Positions 25,461-33,795 are shown, counted from the first letter of the stretch. The stretch is 64,000 bases of DNA from Methanoculleus oceani (GCF_023702065.1 NZ_QFDM01000001.1:372001-436000), one strand, 5' to 3'. Program-made: numbers and translations. The notes: generated by a model not told the origin, from the sequence alone.

Positions 25461-26357
25461 ATGAAACTCGAGGAACTGAGATTTGGCACCGAGCTGATCA
25501 AGCGCGGCTTTGCGTCGATGCAGAAGGGCGGCGTCATCATGGACGTGGTCAACGCAGAGCAGGCGCAGCTCGCCGAGGAGGCCGGTGCCGTCGCCGTCAT
25601 GGCGCTTGAGAGGGTCCCTGCCGATATCAGAGCGGCCGGAGGCGTGGCCCGTATGGCCGACCCGCAGAAGATCGTCGAGATCATCGATGCGGTCTCCATC
25701 CCGGTGATGGGGAAGGCCCGGATCGGCCACTTCGTCGAGGCGCAGATCCTGGAAGCGCTCGGCGTGGACATGGTCGACGAGAGCGAGGTGCTGACCCCGG
25801 CGGACGAGCAGTTCCATATCGATAAGACCAGGTTTGGTGTCCCGTTCGTCTGCGGCGCCCGGAACCTCGGGGAGGCGCTGCGCCGGGTGAACGAGGGGGC
25901 GGCGATGATCCGGACGAAGGGCGAGGCCGGCACCGGCAACGTCGTGGAGGCGGTCCGCCACATGCGGGCGATCATGGGCGGGATCCGGGCGCTGAAAGGG
26001 ATGGACAGCCAGGAGCTCGTCGACCGGGCCCGCGAGATCGAGGCGCCCGTGGAACTCGTCATCGAGTGCGCAAACCTCGGCCGCCTTCCCGTCGTGAACT
26101 TCTCCGCCGGCGGCATCGCGACGCCCGCCGACGCGGCGCTGATGATGCAGCTCGGGGCCGACGGGGTCTTCGTCGGGTCGGGGATCTTCAAGTCCTCAAA
26201 TCCCGAGGAGACCGCCCGGGCGATCGTGGAGGCGGTGAACCACTACGATGAGCCGAAGGTCATCGCCGAGGTGAGCAAGGGTCTCGGCGAGGCGATGAAG
26301 GGCCTCGATGTCCATCTTCTTCGGGAAGAAGAGGTGTTGCAGACCCGTGGGCGTTAA
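25461..26357 (+). CDS. pdxS: Pyridoxal 5'-phosphate synthase, PdxS (lyase) subunit
   Basis: PdxS condenses ribose 5-phosphate, glyceraldehyde 3-phosphate and ammonia to pyridoxal 5'-phosphate. The 298-residue TIM barrel shows [39 protein letters not shown] (with the first catalytic Lys region preceding), [18 protein letters not shown] and [18 protein letters not shown] (second Lys). The C-terminal [20 protein letters not shown] is the phosphate site. It overlaps pdxT by 11 bp, as expected for a 1:1 glutaminase complex. Confidence 0.96.
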   Translation: MKLEELRFGTELIKRGFASMQKGGVIMDVVNAEQAQLAEEAGAVAVMALERVPADIRAAGGVARMADPQKIVEIIDAVSIPVMGKARIGHFVEAQILEALGVDMVDESEVLTPADEQFHIDKTRFGVPFVCGARNLGEALRRVNEGAAMIRTKGEAGTGNVVEAVRHMRAIMGGIRALKGMDSQELVDRAREIEAPVELVIECANLGRLPVVNFSAGGIATPADAALMMQLGADGVFVGSGIFKSSNPEETARAIVEAVNHYDEPKVIAEVSKGLGEAMKGLDVHLLREEEVLQTRGR

Positions 26358-26925
26358 GGTCGGTGTTCTCGCGCTCCAGGGCGACGTTGCCGAACACATC
26401 GCGGCGTTCCGCGGTGCTCTCGCGGACAGGCCGGGCTCCTCGGTCGTCCCGGTCCGGCAGGCGCGCGACCTCGCGGGGCTCGATGCCCTCGCGATACCGG
26501 GCGGTGAGTCCACCACCATCTCCCGGCTGATCGGGAAAAACGGGCTCCATGAGCCGCTCGCGGAGTTCGCGGGCGGAGTATTCGCCACCTGCGCGGGGAT
26601 GGTCCTCGCGGCGGACCGGGTGGACGATGCCCGGGTGCGGCCCCTCTCCCTCATCCCGATGCACGTGGCGAGGAACGCCTTCGGGCGCCAGGTCGACTCC
26701 CGCGAGGCGTTTCTCAATGTCGCGGGCCTCGCGGACCCTTTCCGGGCGATCTTCATCCGGGCCCCGGTGGCGACCGAGGTCGGACCCGGCGTTGAGGTGC
26801 TCGCCCGCATCCCGGAAGGGATCGTGGCGGTCAGGAGCGGCCGGCACATGGCGTTCGCCTTCCACCCGGAGCTTGGAGGAGACCTGCGCCTGCACCGGAT
26901 GTTCTTAGAGGGTCTCGGGGTATAG
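26347..26925 (+). CDS. pdxT: Pyridoxal 5'-phosphate synthase, PdxT (glutaminase) subunit
   Basis: The 192-residue class I glutamine amidotransferase supplies ammonia to PdxS. It has [18 protein letters not shown], the oxyanion region [13 protein letters not shown], the nucleophile Cys in [12 protein letters not shown], and the His/Glu pair in [14 protein letters not shown]. It starts with GTG at 26347 inside the end of pdxS. A longer start would lie deep in pdxS and is unlikely. Confidence 0.95.
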   Translation: MGVKVGVLALQGDVAEHIAAFRGALADRPGSSVVPVRQARDLAGLDALAIPGGESTTISRLIGKNGLHEPLAEFAGGVFATCAGMVLAADRVDDARVRPLSLIPMHVARNAFGRQVDSREAFLNVAGLADPFRAIFIRAPVATEVGPGVEVLARIPEGIVAVRSGRHMAFAFHPELGGDLRLHRMFLEGLGV

Positions 26926-26935
26926 GACCCGGGAT

Positions 26936-27331
26936 TCACCCTTTTTTACGACTCCCGGCGTCGCCTGTCACCTGTCTTGTCCAGGCAGTGCCATCGGCGG
27001 TCAGCCGGTAGATGATCCAGTTTCCCTGCGCCTCGCCGGCGATCAGTCCCGCCTTCTTCAGGACGGAGAGGTGGTAGGAGAGCTTCGAGTCCGCTATCCC
27101 GAGCACCGCCTTGATGACGCAGACGCAGAGCGGCTGGACGGCAAGCATCGCGAGGATCTTGAGACGGAGGGGGTCGGCGAGTGCGCGAAAAAGAGCGCTC
27201 TCTCTTTTGAGGTGTTCGTCTCCCGGCAGCCTCCCCGTCAGCCCCGCGATGCCCCCGCACCGGCAGAGCGACTCCTCGACCTCCGGGGGGAGGGGCAGCG
27301 TCTCTTCCCGGCACTCTCTCTTCTCTTCCAC
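26936..27331 (-). CDS. arsR: ArsR-family metalloregulatory repressor
   Basis: The 131-residue winged-helix repressor has SALFRALADPLRLKILAMLA, followed by the metal-site segment PLCVCVIKAVLG (the CVC pair typical of As(III)/Sb(III)-sensing ArsR) and the recognition helix DSKLSYHLSVLKKAGLI. Additional Cys residues near the N-terminus (ESLCRCGG) could add a third thiolate. It is transcribed away from the resistance units it probably controls. The start is GTG at 27331. The TTCAA-N6-TTGAA sites to its right are its likely operators. Confidence 0.92.
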   Translation of the reverse strand: MEEKRECREETLPLPPEVEESLCRCGGIAGLTGRLPGDEHLKRESALFRALADPLRLKILAMLAVQPLCVCVIKAVLGIADSKLSYHLSVLKKAGLIAGEAQGNWIIYRLTADGTAWTRQVTGDAGSRKKG

Positions 27332-27371
27332 GATATTCCCGTCCTTTTCACACTGGTATGAAACGAGGCGA

Positions 27372-27379
27372 CATATACC
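27372..27379 (-). promoter_or_regulatory. TATA box of arsR
   Basis: The minus strand reads AAAAGGTATATGTCG, a purine-rich element followed by a TATA box about 45 bp before the GTG start. The leader would be about 18 nt. Confidence 0.5.
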
Positions 27380-27540
27380 TTTTCCGGGCTGTCATGTCCT
27401 TTATCACCCGCGCATTCCACCCCGGACACATGTCCTCTCGCGCGGGAACCGGAAGCAGTACGGTCACAAATCGCCCCCGATGAGTCAAGCAGAGAGCTCG
27501 GCAGGGTTGTCCTGCCGCACCCGGCACCGGGTTTCATAAC

Positions 27541-27583
27541 CTTTATGCCCGACCCCGCACACATTACTTCAAAATAATTTGAA
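27541..27583 (+). promoter_or_regulatory. Promoter and ArsR-type operator of the first resistance unit
   Basis: CCTTTATGCC (TATA-like, 27541-27548) is followed by TTCAA-N6-TTGAA at 27568-27583, a perfect inverted repeat. Its centre is about 30 bp from the TATA box, so it covers the transcription start of the permease gene beginning at 27618. Confidence 0.65.
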
Positions 27584-27617
27584 TTTGCAGATCCCGGACC
27601 CTCTGCGAGGTAGACTC

Positions 27618-28697
27618 ATGATCGACATACTCATCAGCGCCCTCTCATCGGGGCTTGCCTCCGTGCTCGACTACCTCTCGGCGCACGTCCTCACCTGCCT
27701 GGTCCCGGCGTTCTTCATCGCCGGCGCCATCACGGCCTTCGTCAAAAAAGACGCTATCCTGAGATACTTCAGCCCGGACACGCCGAAGCCGATCTCCTAC
27801 GGGATCGCATCGGTCTCGGGGACGATCCTTGCGGTCTGCAGCTGCACCATCCTCCCGATATTCGCGGGCATCCTCAAGAAAGGGAGCGGGATCGGTCCGG
27901 CAACGACGTTTCTCTTCGCAGGGCCCGCCATCAACATCCTCGCGGTCATCTACACCGCGTGGGTCCTCGGGTTCGACCTCGGGATAGCACGGGCGGTCTC
28001 TGCGGTTGTGCTCGCCATCGTCATCGGGCTTGCCATGGCGCTGATCTTCCGGTCCACCGACGTCGAGACGCTCAAGAAGAAGGCGATGGCGCCGAGCGTC
28101 GCCGGGGCGTGCGAGGAGGAGAAGCCGCGCTGGGTTACGCCCGCCTTCTTCGCCCTCCTCGTAGGGGTGCTGGTCTTCGGCGCCTCGCCGCTCGACTGGA
28201 CGCTCCGGCTCGGCATCGTCTACGTCCTGACCCTCGCCATCGCCGTCCTGCTCATCTACTATTACGACCGCGACGAGGTGACCGACTGGGGGCTCGAGAC
28301 CTGGGACCTGACGAAGAAGATCTTTCCCATCCTGATCGGGGGGACGTTTCTCGTCGGGATCATCGCCTTCTTCCTCCCGCCGGAGACCTTCCAGCCCTAC
28401 TTCGGGGACAACTCGCTCGCGGCGAACTTCCTTGCGGCAGTCGTCGGGATGATTCTCTACATGCCGACGCTGCTCGAGGTCCCGATCATCGGCACGACCT
28501 TCGGCTACACCACCGGGCACATGGCTGCAGGACCGGCGCTCGCCCTCCTGCTCGCCGGCCCGACGGTCAGCCTCCCCTCGGTCCTCGTCATTTACCGGAT
28601 CGTCGGGGCGAAGAAGACGGCGGCCTACGTGGCACTGGTGGTCGTTTTCGCGACCGTTGCCGGGTTCGTCTACGGGAACGGGATGCTGCTTATCTAG
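27618..28697 (+). CDS. ArsP-type (UPF0718/PF03773) permease
   Basis: The 359-residue inner-membrane permease has about ten hydrophobic segments and the family's Cys motif AVCSCTILPIFAGIL early (about residues 66-80). LFAGPAINILAVIYTAW and a matching second half (TLLEVPIIGTTFGYTTGHMA) follow. Characterised ArsP proteins export trivalent methyl- or aromatic arsenicals. GAGG lies 8 nt before the ATG at 27618. It opens an operon with mini-thioredoxins and ArsC. A distant relative is encoded at 32870-33775. Confidence 0.87.
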   Translation: MIDILISALSSGLASVLDYLSAHVLTCLVPAFFIAGAITAFVKKDAILRYFSPDTPKPISYGIASVSGTILAVCSCTILPIFAGILKKGSGIGPATTFLFAGPAINILAVIYTAWVLGFDLGIARAVSAVVLAIVIGLAMALIFRSTDVETLKKKAMAPSVAGACEEEKPRWVTPAFFALLVGVLVFGASPLDWTLRLGIVYVLTLAIAVLLIYYYDRDEVTDWGLETWDLTKKIFPILIGGTFLVGIIAFFLPPETFQPYFGDNSLAANFLAAVVGMILYMPTLLEVPIIGTTFGYTTGHMAAGPALALLLAGPTVSLPSVLVIYRIVGAKKTAAYVALVVVFATVAGFVYGNGMLLI

Positions 28698-28707
28698 GAG
28701 AGGGTCT

Positions 28708-28977
28708 ATGAAGACGGAGAAGAGAGAGAAGCCCTGCTGCGCCGCCGAAGCCCTGCGACGCATCCGCCGGATCGAGGTCGGGGGTGTCGTCGTCGGGCTC
28801 GCGATGCTCGACGACGTCCTGGACGACGTCATCGATCGCGGTCTTGCCGGGGAAACCGCTATCGGCGATGAACTGGTGAGACAGGTGAAGATCTACAACT
28901 ACATCCCGAAGGAGGCGGAACCGCTCTACCGGGAGGCGCTCCTTTTAGCGTATCAGAACGAGGTGAAGAAACGATGA
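28708..28977 (+). CDS. Small protein of the resistance operon, 89 aa
   Basis: MKTEKREKPCCAAEALRRIR and onward has a CC pair near the N-terminus and is soluble and largely helical, ending NEVKKR. No family name is certain. Its start resembles the 54-aa protein encoded at 33796-33960 (LCRAADALRQVRR), which also sits next to a permease gene. The end overlaps the next mini-thioredoxin gene by 4 bp. It may be a thiol-binding partner of the permease, which is inference. Confidence 0.75.
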   Translation: MKTEKREKPCCAAEALRRIRRIEVGGVVVGLAMLDDVLDDVIDRGLAGETAIGDELVRQVKIYNYIPKEAEPLYREALLLAYQNEVKKR

Positions 28978-29207
28978 AGGTTGAAGTGCTCGGAACCGGC
29001 TGCGCCAAGTGCAAGCGGCTCACGAAGAACGTGGAGGCAGCGATCAAAGACCTCGGCATCGAGGCCGAACTCGTCAAGGTCGACGACATCACCGAGATCA
29101 TGGACCGCGGCGTGATGCTGACGCCGGCGCTCGCCGTCGACGGGGAACTCAAAGTCTCCGGCCGGGTGGCGGACGTGAAAGAGATCAAGGAGATCCTGCA
29201 GGGGTGA
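28974..29207 (+). CDS. Mini-thioredoxin/glutaredoxin-like protein, 77 aa
   Basis: MKVEVLGTGCAKCKRLTKNV carries a CxxC redox motif (Cys10, Cys13) in the GTGCAKC context of the small archaeal thioredoxins (the MTH895 type). The cis-Pro loop is VMLTPALAVDGEL. Such proteins reduce disulfides or pass electrons to reductases, here plausibly ArsC. Its ATG overlaps the preceding stop. The next gene is a paralogue, which suggests duplication with divergence in partner use. Confidence 0.87.
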   Translation: MKVEVLGTGCAKCKRLTKNVEAAIKDLGIEAELVKVDDITEIMDRGVMLTPALAVDGELKVSGRVADVKEIKEILQG

Positions 29208-29234
29208 GATGCCTTTCGCCCCCGTGGAGGAAAA

Positions 29235-29477
29235 ATGGTGCTGATAGAGGTATTCGGGACCGGCTGCGTCAAGTGCAGGCGGATGCTGAAGAATGTCGAG
29301 ATCGCGGTCAGAGACCTCAAGATCGATGCGGACGTCCACAAGATCGAAGATCTCGATGCGATGATCGATCGGGGGGTGATGCTGACGCCGGCGCTCTACG
29401 TCGACGGCGAGGCCAAGGTCGTCGGCCACGTCCCCTGTGTCGAGGATATCAAACAGATACTGCTGGGAGAGAAGTAA
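29235..29477 (+). CDS. Mini-thioredoxin/glutaredoxin-like protein, 80 aa
   Basis: MVLIEVFGTGCVKCRRMLKN has the same CxxC fold as the previous gene product (GTGCVKC, then VMLTPALYVDGEAKV), plus an extra Cys in HVPCVEDIKQ near the C-terminus that the paralogue lacks. It lies 27 bp downstream of its paralogue and 3 bp before the DGC-DUF2703 gene. The probable role is a thiol reductant for arsenate or metal handling. Confidence 0.87.
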   Translation: MVLIEVFGTGCVKCRRMLKNVEIAVRDLKIDADVHKIEDLDAMIDRGVMLTPALYVDGEAKVVGHVPCVEDIKQILLGEK

Positions 29478-29480
29478 ACC

Positions 29481-30347
29481 ATGACGGAACAGAACATACC
29501 CCGGTGCGCCTGTGAATCCGGGATAGAGACGGAAGGCGGCACGAAACGGATCATCTTCGCCTGCGCCGGCGCATCGAAGGCCGGACAGCTCTCGAATGAG
29601 GCCGCTGTTCAGTTAACGAAGGAAGGATACGGGAATATCGCCTGCACGGCCTCCCTCGCCGTCTCTACACCCTCGATCAAGAAGAAGGTCGAGGCAGCGG
29701 ACAAGGTGATCGTCATCGACGGCTGCCCGGTCGGCTGCGCCCGCCAGATCGCTGAGAAGGCCGGCATCACGCCCGACCAGGAGATCGTGGTCACGGACCT
29801 CGGGATCGAGAAAGGCGGGAGCCTCGACCTCTCCGAAGAGGACATCGAGACGGTCGTCTCCGCCGCCTGGGAGGGACGGGGGAGAGAGAAGCAGGAGCAG
29901 AGGGCTGAGGTCTCCGGTGGATGCGGCTGCGGTACCGATTGCGGTTGCGGGGGATCGACGGACACCCTCGTCGTTGAATGGCGGCATATCGGAAGAGACG
30001 TCGAGAACACCTGCGAGCGGTGCGGCGAGACCGGACGGGCGGTGATGGACGTCATCGAAGAGATACGCCCCATCCTCGAGGAAGGGGGCGTCGCGGTCCG
30101 GGTCGTCGAGACGATTCTCACGAACGAGGAGATCGGAGAGTCGAACAGCATCCTCTTCAACGGCGTGCCGCTCGAGGACCTGATCGAAGGGATGGAGGTG
30201 ACCACCACGCCCTGCGCTTCCTGCGCCTGCATCACCGGGCAGGACGATGCAGCGTGCCGTGCGGTCGAGTATAACGGCGAGCGTTACGAGTCGATCCCGC
30301 CGGAGCTGATCGCCCGGGCGGCACTCAGGGCACTCGGGCTGGAGTGA
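29481..30347 (+). CDS. DGC-domain/DUF2703 fusion protein
   Basis: The 288-residue protein fuses two Cys-rich modules. Residues about 20-135 are a DGC putative zinc-binding domain: IIFACAGASKAGQLSNEAAV, VIDGCPVGCARQIAEKAG, EIVVTDLGIEKGG. A linker GGCGCGTDCGCGGSTD follows. Residues about 160-288 are DUF2703: VVEWRHIGRDVENTCERCGE, SILFNGVPLEDLIEGMEVTT, CASCACI. The second module occurs alone at 35082-35474. No biochemical role is known to me; metal or arsenic binding is inferred from the Cys pattern and the operon. Confidence 0.85.
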   Translation: MTEQNIPRCACESGIETEGGTKRIIFACAGASKAGQLSNEAAVQLTKEGYGNIACTASLAVSTPSIKKKVEAADKVIVIDGCPVGCARQIAEKAGITPDQEIVVTDLGIEKGGSLDLSEEDIETVVSAAWEGRGREKQEQRAEVSGGCGCGTDCGCGGSTDTLVVEWRHIGRDVENTCERCGETGRAVMDVIEEIRPILEEGGVAVRVVETILTNEEIGESNSILFNGVPLEDLIEGMEVTTTPCASCACITGQDDAACRAVEYNGERYESIPPELIARAALRALGLE

Positions 30348-30351
30348 TACC

Positions 30352-30759
30352 ATGAAGAAGAGAGTGCTCTTCGTCTGCACCCATAATTCCGCCCGCTCGC
30401 AGATGGCGGAAGGCTACCTGAACACCCGCTACGGCGACCGCTACCAGGCTTTCTCCGCCGGCACCGCGCCGGGAACCCTGAACCCCCATGCCATCCGCGC
30501 GATGGCCGAGATCGGGATCGACATCTCCGGCCACCGCTCAAAGGATCTCGGTGAGTTCGACGAGCAGGAGATGGACCTTCTCGTCGCCGTCTGCGAAGGA
30601 GGGCTCTGCCCCTTCTTCCCCTGGGCGAAGGAGGAGATCCATCAGGAGTTCCCCGACCCGTCGAGACTCACCGGCACCGACGAGGAGATCATGGCGGGCG
30701 TCCGGCGCATCCGCGACGAGATTACGGGCTGGATTGATGCGACGTTCGGGGGGGTCTGA
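30352..30759 (+). CDS. arsC: Arsenate reductase, low-molecular-weight phosphatase type
   Basis: The 135-residue enzyme reduces arsenate to arsenite using a thiol cascade. The P-loop is FVCTHNSARSQMAEGYL (Cys9, Arg15), and the later Cys-containing segment CEGGLCPFFPW supplies resolving thiols as in thioredoxin-linked ArsC. The mini-thioredoxins encoded just upstream are likely electron donors. Its TGA is followed without a break in the same frame by a DGC-domain coding sequence. A paralogue without the catalytic Cys is encoded at 52641-53045. Confidence 0.94.
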   Translation: MKKRVLFVCTHNSARSQMAEGYLNTRYGDRYQAFSAGTAPGTLNPHAIRAMAEIGIDISGHRSKDLGEFDEQEMDLLVAVCEGGLCPFFPWAKEEIHQEFPDPSRLTGTDEEIMAGVRRIRDEITGWIDATFGGV

Positions 30760-31107
30760 ACGGCATTCACCGTCATCGCCTGTTCGGGGATATCGAACAC
30801 CGGGAAACTGACGGCCCAGACCGGGGCGATGCTCCTCCACTGCTCCTGCGGGGCGGTCGAGGCCTGTATCGCGGCCACCCGACCGACGGCGTCGCTGGAG
30901 GCTGCGGTCCGGCACGCGGATCGTGTCCTGGTGCTGGACGGGTGCGCCGACTGTTGCGGGCAGAAGAAGCTCCAGGCGCTCGGGGTCGAGCCGCACCTGC
31001 ACCTTGTCGCAACTGACTGCGGCATCGAGAAGAACGGGATGGCCGAACCCCGGTTCGATGAGATCGAGCGCCTTTCAGCCGCCGTGCTGGAGGCGATCCG
31101 GCGGTGA
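30760..31107 (+). CDS. DGC putative zinc-binding protein with no standard start codon
   Basis: Directly after the arsC TGA and in the same frame, the sequence encodes TAFTVIACSGISNTGKLTAQ and a full DGC domain: CSCGAVEACIAATR, LDGCADCCGQKKLQALGVEP, ATDCGIEKNG, ending EAIRR. The first ATG (30829) would remove the N-terminal CSGISNTGKLT strand, and no ATG, GTG or TTG precedes it in frame. It may use ACG at 30760 after the G-rich arsC end, arise by readthrough, or be a damaged gene. The intact codon pattern favours a translated protein. Confidence 0.6.
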   Translation, partial: TAFTVIACSGISNTGKLTAQTGAMLLHCSCGAVEACIAATRPTASLEAAVRHADRVLVLDGCADCCGQKKLQALGVEPHLHLVATDCGIEKNGMAEPRFDEIERLSAAVLEAIRR

Positions 31108-31193
31108 ACCGCGTTTTGTCCCCGACACGCAGTGGAGAGACGTCGATATCTTCGGCAGGGGAATGCAGTGATGAAGCATCACTGGAGAAAGCG

Positions 31194-31243
31194 TATATAT
31201 CAACCTGTACAAGAACACAGAATCATTTCAAACTAAATTGCAA
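31194..31243 (+). promoter_or_regulatory. Promoter and imperfect operator of the arsF-arsG unit
   Basis: GCGTATATATCAAC is a clear TATA box (31194-31200). About 27 bp from its end, TTCAA-N6-TTGCA (31227-31242) matches the operator seen elsewhere in the island except for one position in the right arm. It covers the expected transcription start. Confidence 0.55.
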
Positions 31244-31272
31244 CAGTCAATCCAGCGACAGGAGCGTCCCTG

Positions 31273-31812
31273 ATGAAAACAAAACAACCATGCAGTCCTG
31301 AGGCCCCGCGCGTGCGCCGGGGGCTTGCCTGCAGCATAACCGGACGAAAGGTCCTGCCGTTAGTTGCGCTGTCGGTTCTCCTGGCCTTTGCCACCCTCTT
31401 TGCAGGATGCATGACAGAACCCGGCGGAGCGGATGCCGCCACCGTCTCGCCGCTCAACGGCACCGTCACGAACGTCGAAGTCATCCACTTCACCGCACCG
31501 AACCAGTGTTATTCCTGCGTGGTGCTCGGCGACTACGCCGAAGAGACGGTGAAGACACACTTCCCCGGTGAACTCGGCTCCGGGAAGGTGATCTTCGATC
31601 ACGTCGACGTCGCCGACCCGGAGAAGAAGGAGATCGTCGAGCGCTACGGCGCGACCGGCTCGTCGCTCTGGATCGGCACCTACGACGACCAGGGCGGATT
31701 CTACAAAGAAGAGGATACCCGGGTCTGGTACAAACTCAACGACAAACCCGGCTACATGCAGTATCTCAAGACGCTGATCGGGATGCGTCTCGCCGGGGAC
31801 TTCTCGCAATGA
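31273..31812 (+). CDS. arsF: ArsF-like thioredoxin-fold lipoprotein
   Basis: The 179-residue protein has a basic, Cys-containing leader, a hydrophobic segment (VLPLVALSVLLAFATLFAGC) ending in a lipobox-like LFAGC, and an extracytoplasmic thioredoxin-like domain with CxxC in FTAPNQCYSCVVLGDYAEE. It matches the family annotated as the ArsF subunit of an arsenical nitroreductase system, of which ArsG is the partner permease. That name comes from recalled family knowledge of bacterial arsEFG operons. Its end overlaps arsG by 4 bp. Confidence 0.75.
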   Translation: MKTKQPCSPEAPRVRRGLACSITGRKVLPLVALSVLLAFATLFAGCMTEPGGADAATVSPLNGTVTNVEVIHFTAPNQCYSCVVLGDYAEETVKTHFPGELGSGKVIFDHVDVADPEKKEIVERYGATGSSLWIGTYDDQGGFYKEEDTRVWYKLNDKPGYMQYLKTLIGMRLAGDFSQ

Positions 31813-32525
31813 GCCTGATGGGGTTCATGGAGACGATGGGGACGAGCAGTGTTCCCCTCGTCGCCGCGTCCTTCATCGGGTTGATGATGGCCCTCTCGCC
31901 CTGCCCGCTCGCGACGAACATCGCCGCGATCGGCTACCTCTCCCGCCGGATCGGCAGCCCGGGGCAGACCCTCCTCGCCGGGGTGCTCTACAGCGCGGGA
32001 AGGGTGGTCGTCTACGTCGGCATCGCCGCAGCGATTGTGACCCTCGGGCTCTCCGTCCAGGGGATCTCGCTCTTCCTCCAGACCTGGAGCGAGGTGCTCG
32101 TCGGCCCGTTGCTGATCGTGATCGGGGTCGTGATACTCGATCTCGTCCCGCTTCCCTCCTTTCAGGGCGGCAGCAGGCGATTTGCCGCGTTCAAGGAGCG
32201 GGTCGCCGATCAGGGGCTCGCGGGAAGTTTCATCCTCGGCGTGCTCTTCGCACTGACTTTCTGCCCGTTCTCGGCGGTGCTCTTCTTTGCGATGCTGGTC
32301 CCGCTGGCGCTCCGGACCTCTGACCCGCTCGGGGTGCCGGCGGTCTTTGCCGTCGCGACCGCTCTGCCGGTGATCGCGTTCTCGCTGATCATGGTGACCG
32401 GGATCGCGAAGGTGGGGAGCGCGATGAAGGCGGCGGAGAGGTTCGAGTACTGGATGCGACGCATTGTGGGGGTGCTCTTTATCGGGATCGGGATATACCT
32501 TCTTGCGGCAATGCTGCTCGCGTGA
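31809..32525 (+). CDS. arsG: ArsG-like CcdA/DsbD-type membrane transporter
   Basis: The 238-residue membrane protein has six predicted helices and two conserved Pro-Cys elements, MALSPCPLATN and LTFCPFSAVLF, as in CcdA/DsbD thiol transporters. The repeated half-structure supports electron or substrate transfer across the membrane to the partner ArsF-like lipoprotein. In the arsEFG literature ArsG is described as an aromatic arsenical exporter; a purely redox role is equally possible here. The ATG overlaps the arsF stop. Confidence 0.8.
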   Translation: MSLMGFMETMGTSSVPLVAASFIGLMMALSPCPLATNIAAIGYLSRRIGSPGQTLLAGVLYSAGRVVVYVGIAAAIVTLGLSVQGISLFLQTWSEVLVGPLLIVIGVVILDLVPLPSFQGGSRRFAAFKERVADQGLAGSFILGVLFALTFCPFSAVLFFAMLVPLALRTSDPLGVPAVFAVATALPVIAFSLIMVTGIAKVGSAMKAAERFEYWMRRIVGVLFIGIGIYLLAAMLLA

Positions 32526-32585
32526 GGCCGGATGCTACCGGGTGCGAGTCGCTCCCGGCGGCGCCCATCTGCCATGCCGTATAGA

Positions 32586-32652
32586 TTCAACTTTTATTGA
32601 AACAGAAATATTCATAACCTATACGACCAACAGTAGTTCAAACCAGGTTGAA
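32586..32652 (+). promoter_or_regulatory. Promoter with two ArsR-type operators
   Basis: Two perfect TTCAA-N6-TTGAA sites lie at 32586-32601 and 32637-32652, 51 bp apart, on either side of the A/T-rich ATATTCATAACC (32608-32619), a probable TATA region. Both spacing and arms equal those of the site at 27568. The second site covers the expected start of the unit beginning at 32690. Confidence 0.65.
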
Positions 32653-32689
32653 ACACTCCGGCGAACCCGCCGGGGCGGACGTGAAGACC

Positions 32690-32845
32690 ATGACAGGCGA
32701 GAATGAGAAAAAAGGCGAAGCAAAGATCGGATCACGGATAAAGAACCTCTTCTCTTCCGGCTGTGGCTGCGGTGGCGGCGGCTGTTGTGGGACGAAGATC
32801 GTCCCGAAGGCGAAGAAGGAAGAGCCCGAGACGAAGGAGGAGTAA
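32690..32845 (+). CDS. Small Cys-rich protein, 51 aa
   Basis: MTGENEKKGEAKIGSRIKNL leads into SSGCGCGGGGCCGTK (four Cys) and a charged tail ending KEEPETKEE. The CGCGG pattern recurs in the DGC-DUF2703 linker and in the 54-aa protein downstream. It could be a soluble chelator or chaperone delivering thiophilic metal to the permease encoded 24 bp later. I chose the ATG at 32690; a GTG at 32681 is in frame. No family was recognised. Confidence 0.7.
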   Translation: MTGENEKKGEAKIGSRIKNLFSSGCGCGGGGCCGTKIVPKAKKEEPETKEE

Positions 32846-32869
32846 CGCACCTATCCGGGAGCGGGCCCC

Positions 32870-33775
32870 ATGGATGTTCTCTCGACGCTCATCACCGCCG
32901 GGCAGTTCTTCGTCGTGATAACCGCCGAACTGATCCTCCTCTTTGTCGGGATCACGTTCCTCGTCGGGCTGCTCCAGGCCTACATCCCTGAAGAGCGGAT
33001 ACGCCGCGTGCTTGCCGGGAGGCGGGAGGGTGTCGGGAATGTCCTTTCTGCCGGGTTCGGGGCGCTCACCCCCTTCTGCTCCTGCTCGACCATTCCCATC
33101 CTCCTCGGCCTCCTCGATATCGGGATACCGTTCGGGGTCTGCATGTCGTTTCTGTTTGCGTCGCCGCTCTTGAACCCGGTGATCCTCGCCCTCCTCGTCG
33201 CGCTCGTCGGGGTCGTCCCGACCGCGATATATGCCGCCGTCACGTTTGCCGCCGCCGTGGTCATAGGCTGGCTCCTCGGCCGGCTCGGCTACGAGCGCTA
33301 CGTCAGGGACGTGATGGTCGAAGGGCGGCCGGAGCCCTGTGACTGCGCCGCGGGCCACACAGTCCGCATACGGGGAGCGTTCTCCTTCGCGGTCAGCCTC
33401 TTTCGGCAGGTCTTCCCCTACCTTCTCCTCGGCGCGGGGATCGGGGCGTTCATCTACGGGTTCATTCCCGAAGACCTGATCGTCTCCCTCGCGGGACCGG
33501 ATAACCCGCTCGCCATCCCGGTGGCGGCGGTGATCGGGGTGCCGATGTACATCCGGGCGGAGACGCTCATCCCGGTGAGCGCTGTCCTCCTCGAGAAGGG
33601 TATGGGGATCGGCGCCGTGATGGCCCTGATCATCGGCGGCGCGGGGGCGAGCATCCCGGAGGTGACGCTTCTCTCGGCGATCTTCGAGCGGCGGCTGGTC
33701 GCCGCCTTCGTGGCGACGATCCTCACGGTCGCCGTCCTCGCCGGCATACTCTTCCAGGTGCTCAGCGTGATCTGA
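32870..33775 (+). CDS. ArsP-type (PF03773) permease
   Basis: The 301-residue membrane protein has about eight helices. The family's Cys motif is ALTPFCSCSTIPILLGLLDI (about residues 63-82), followed by SPLLNPVILALLV. A central cytoplasmic loop, EGRPEPCDCAAGH, carries an extra Cys pair. The second half repeats the first (VIGVPMYIRAETLIPVSAVL). It is shorter than and divergent from the product of 27618-28697. The likely role is export of reduced organoarsenical or a related thiophilic compound. Confidence 0.87.
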   Translation: MDVLSTLITAGQFFVVITAELILLFVGITFLVGLLQAYIPEERIRRVLAGRREGVGNVLSAGFGALTPFCSCSTIPILLGLLDIGIPFGVCMSFLFASPLLNPVILALLVALVGVVPTAIYAAVTFAAAVVIGWLLGRLGYERYVRDVMVEGRPEPCDCAAGHTVRIRGAFSFAVSLFRQVFPYLLLGAGIGAFIYGFIPEDLIVSLAGPDNPLAIPVAAVIGVPMYIRAETLIPVSAVLLEKGMGIGAVMALIIGGAGASIPEVTLLSAIFERRLVAAFVATILTVAVLAGILFQVLSVI

Positions 33776-33795
33776 CCACGTTATGAGGTGAAAGA

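Noticed and set aside
27350-27385. Possible sixth origin recognition box (CACTGG-N3-GAAACGAGG)
   Set aside because: The spacing is broken by 3 bp and the G-run is missing; it lies in the arsR promoter.
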